Source of the DNA: an uncultured Lachnospiraceae bacterium
GTDB lineage: Bacteria > Bacillota > Clostridia > Lachnospirales > Lachnospiraceae
Assembly (NCBI GenBank): GCA_934343915.1
Contig: CAKRIL010000007.1
Coordinates: 1-64,000, forward strand
DNA length: 64,000 nt
Direction of reading: 5' to 3'
How positions within the stretch are numbered: the stretch's first letter is position 1; each line of letters starts with the position of its first letter. Shown in pieces: positions 62,806-64,000 of the stretch. A model generated the notes under the pieces. It was not told the DNA's origin. It searched no databases and saw only the letters and a list, made by a program, of their open reading frames with translations. Both the position numbers and the translations under genes were made by a program.

Positions 62806-62834
62806 ATATTATCATATTGAGAGGCAGCTGTCAA
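62806..62834 (-). promoter_or_regulatory. Promoter of the riboswitch-hflKC transcript
   Basis: On the minus strand a perfect TTGACA is followed after 17 bp by TAATAT. The predicted start lies close to 62799, just before the aptamer. The remaining bases to 63067 are AT-rich, with one imperfect palindrome (TAATTGTGAG/CTCAATTA, 63016-63041) 26 bp before the MATE start codon that could be an operator. Confidence 0.78.
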
Positions 62835-63067
62835 GATATATTGCCATTTTTTTAACAAAGTACCTTTATCGAAACATATAAGATTTCTATTTATAACAAT
62901 TTTTCTGTATTATCGCGTCGTTAAACTTCATAAGGATTATTTTTCAGTGGAAATTTTCTTTAAATTGTTATATTATCATACCGCACCCAAAAGCAATTTA
63001 AAATAAATCCATGGGTAATTGTGAGGAAGCTTCTCAATTATCCAAATAAATTATATGAGGTAATAAC

Positions 63068-64000
63068 ATGTTCACAAAGAAACAGCTCTGGGCTCTTCTC
63101 ATCCCGCTCATGGTCGAGCAGGTGCTCAACTCACTCATGGGAACCGCCGACACTATGATGGTCAGCAACGTAGGTTCCGCCGCTATCTCAGCGGTATCGC
63201 TTGTCGATTCAATCAACACACTTATACTCAATATCTTCTCGGCTCTTGCCACGGGTGGTGCAATAGTGTGCTCGCAGTACATAGGAAAGCAGTGCTCCGA
63301 CAAGGCAAACGCCGCAGGACGGCAGCTTATTTTATCAATGTTTGCAATATCCACTGTGATTTCCGCGGTATGCGTGATATTCCGCGCACCGCTTTTATCC
63401 CTGATATTCGGCAAAGTAGAAGCCGACGTAATGACAAATGCTCTTATTTATATGCTCATAACAGGTCTTTCATTCCCGTTTATAGGTCTGTACAACGCAT
63501 CCGCAGCACTTTTCCGCTCGTCGGGCAACTCCAAGCTTCCGATGACGGTGTCCATGATATCCAACTGCATCAATATTGTCGGAAACGCCGTATTTATATT
63601 CGGGCTTAAGATGGGGGTTGCGGGTGCAGCACTGTCAACTCTCATATCAAGAATATTCTGCGCGGTTGTCATAATGTACATCCAGACAAAGCCAAAACAG
63701 ACCATATACATAAGCAACTACCTCACAATACGTCCTGATTTTTCAATGGTAAAAATGATTCTCGGCTTCGGTATTCCTACCGGAATCGAGAACGGTATGT
63801 TCCAGTTCGGTAAGCTCGCAATACAGTCGACAGTATCAACTCTCGGCACAACAGCCATTGCCGCACAGGCTATGACAGCCGTACTCGAGGCATTCAGCAG
63901 CATGGCAGGCATCGGTATCGGACTCGGCATGGTTACAATCGTCGGTCAGTGCATCGGTGCGGGACGCAAGGACGAGGCAAAGCGCTACATATTAAAGCTT
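63068..64000 (+). CDS. MATE-family efflux transporter (3' end beyond the window)
   Basis: The first 311 codons of a MATE transporter, cut by the window edge. The start MFTKKQLWALLIPLMVEQVL is followed by MGTADTMMVSNVGSAAISAV, the typical helix-1/2 signature. FGIPTGIENGMFQFGKLAIQ starts the second half, and GQCIGAGRKDEAKRY matches the conserved loop. These Na+- or H+-coupled antiporters export drugs or metabolites. GAGG seven bases upstream supports the ATG. It is divergent from hflK, and the manganese riboswitch lies on the other strand, so it is not controlled by it. Confidence 0.93.
   Translation, partial: MFTKKQLWALLIPLMVEQVLNSLMGTADTMMVSNVGSAAISAVSLVDSINTLILNIFSALATGGAIVCSQYIGKQCSDKANAAGRQLILSMFAISTVISAVCVIFRAPLLSLIFGKVEADVMTNALIYMLITGLSFPFIGLYNASAALFRSSGNSKLPMTVSMISNCINIVGNAVFIFGLKMGVAGAALSTLISRIFCAVVIMYIQTKPKQTIYISNYLTIRPDFSMVKMILGFGIPTGIENGMFQFGKLAIQSTVSTLGTTAIAAQAMTAVLEAFSSMAGIGIGLGMVTIVGQCIGAGRKDEAKRYILKL

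Noticed and set aside
62660..63068. Manganese riboswitch controlling the MATE transporter, a typical type of target.
   Set aside because: The aptamer blocks, G-U pairs, U-tract and promoter all lie on the minus strand, pointing away from the MATE gene.

Overview
The window looks like chromosomal DNA of a spore-forming, Gram-positive anaerobe of the Lachnospiraceae/Clostridia type. The left edge carries a sporulation block (spoVT, hup, rqcP, yabP, yabQ). The rest is rich in c-di-GMP proteins, GHKL/LytTR signalling, intracellular glycosidases and a sortase-type surface protein, and it has strong AGGAGG-like ribosome binding sites and moderate G+C. Most genes lie on the minus strand. I see no rRNA, tRNA, CRISPR array, transposase or phage gene.

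Layout. 1-2.1 kb: sporulation, HU and RqcP genes. 2.2-9 kb: a methyl-accepting chemotaxis protein next to a solute-binding lipoprotein, an HD-GYP phosphodiesterase and an aminopeptidase P. 9-14.3 kb: a large wall-anchored repeat protein divergent from an AgrA/AgrC-like two-component system. 14.3-18.5 kb: a MarR regulator and a heterodimeric ABC exporter. 18.8-23.9 kb: two acyltransferases and two glycosyltransferases, probably for a glycolipid or envelope glycan, then a cysteine-cluster protein. 23.9-29.9 kb: a TetR-controlled alpha-galactosidase operon. 30-38.5 kb: a GGDEF/EAL protein, an 883-residue zinc-ribbon protein, a GH43 enzyme, a second TetR and two convergent paralogous membrane proteins. 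38.6-52.6 kb: a surface-polysaccharide cluster with a CDP-glucose-derived deoxysugar pathway (RfbF, RfbG, RfbH), a ThDP enzyme like that used for the branched sugar yersiniose, and a separate C-2 deoxygenation pair (NDP-hexose 2,3-dehydratase plus Gfo/Idh/MocA reductase). 52.8-62.5 kb: mfd, pth, a PAP2 phosphatase, a CNNM/CorC-type protein, mscL and hflKC. The window ends inside a MATE transporter.

Three things stand out. (1) A convincing yybP-ykoY manganese riboswitch, with a terminator that competes with its P1 stem, sits upstream of hflK-hflC, an unexpected target. (2) Nearly every intergenic gap over 300 bp holds one of two families of roughly 195-290 bp foldback elements (four copies each). 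Their arms differ in sequence between copies but remain self-complementary. Family I also keeps a GNRA-capped hairpin and an invariant GTAYTTT loop on covarying stems. (3) The polysaccharide cluster combines C-3 deoxygenation, a likely two-carbon branch addition and C-2 deoxygenation in one locus.

Start codons were chosen from the best-spaced ribosome binding site, so several differ from the longest open frame. All functional calls come from motifs and family knowledge; no database search was run.
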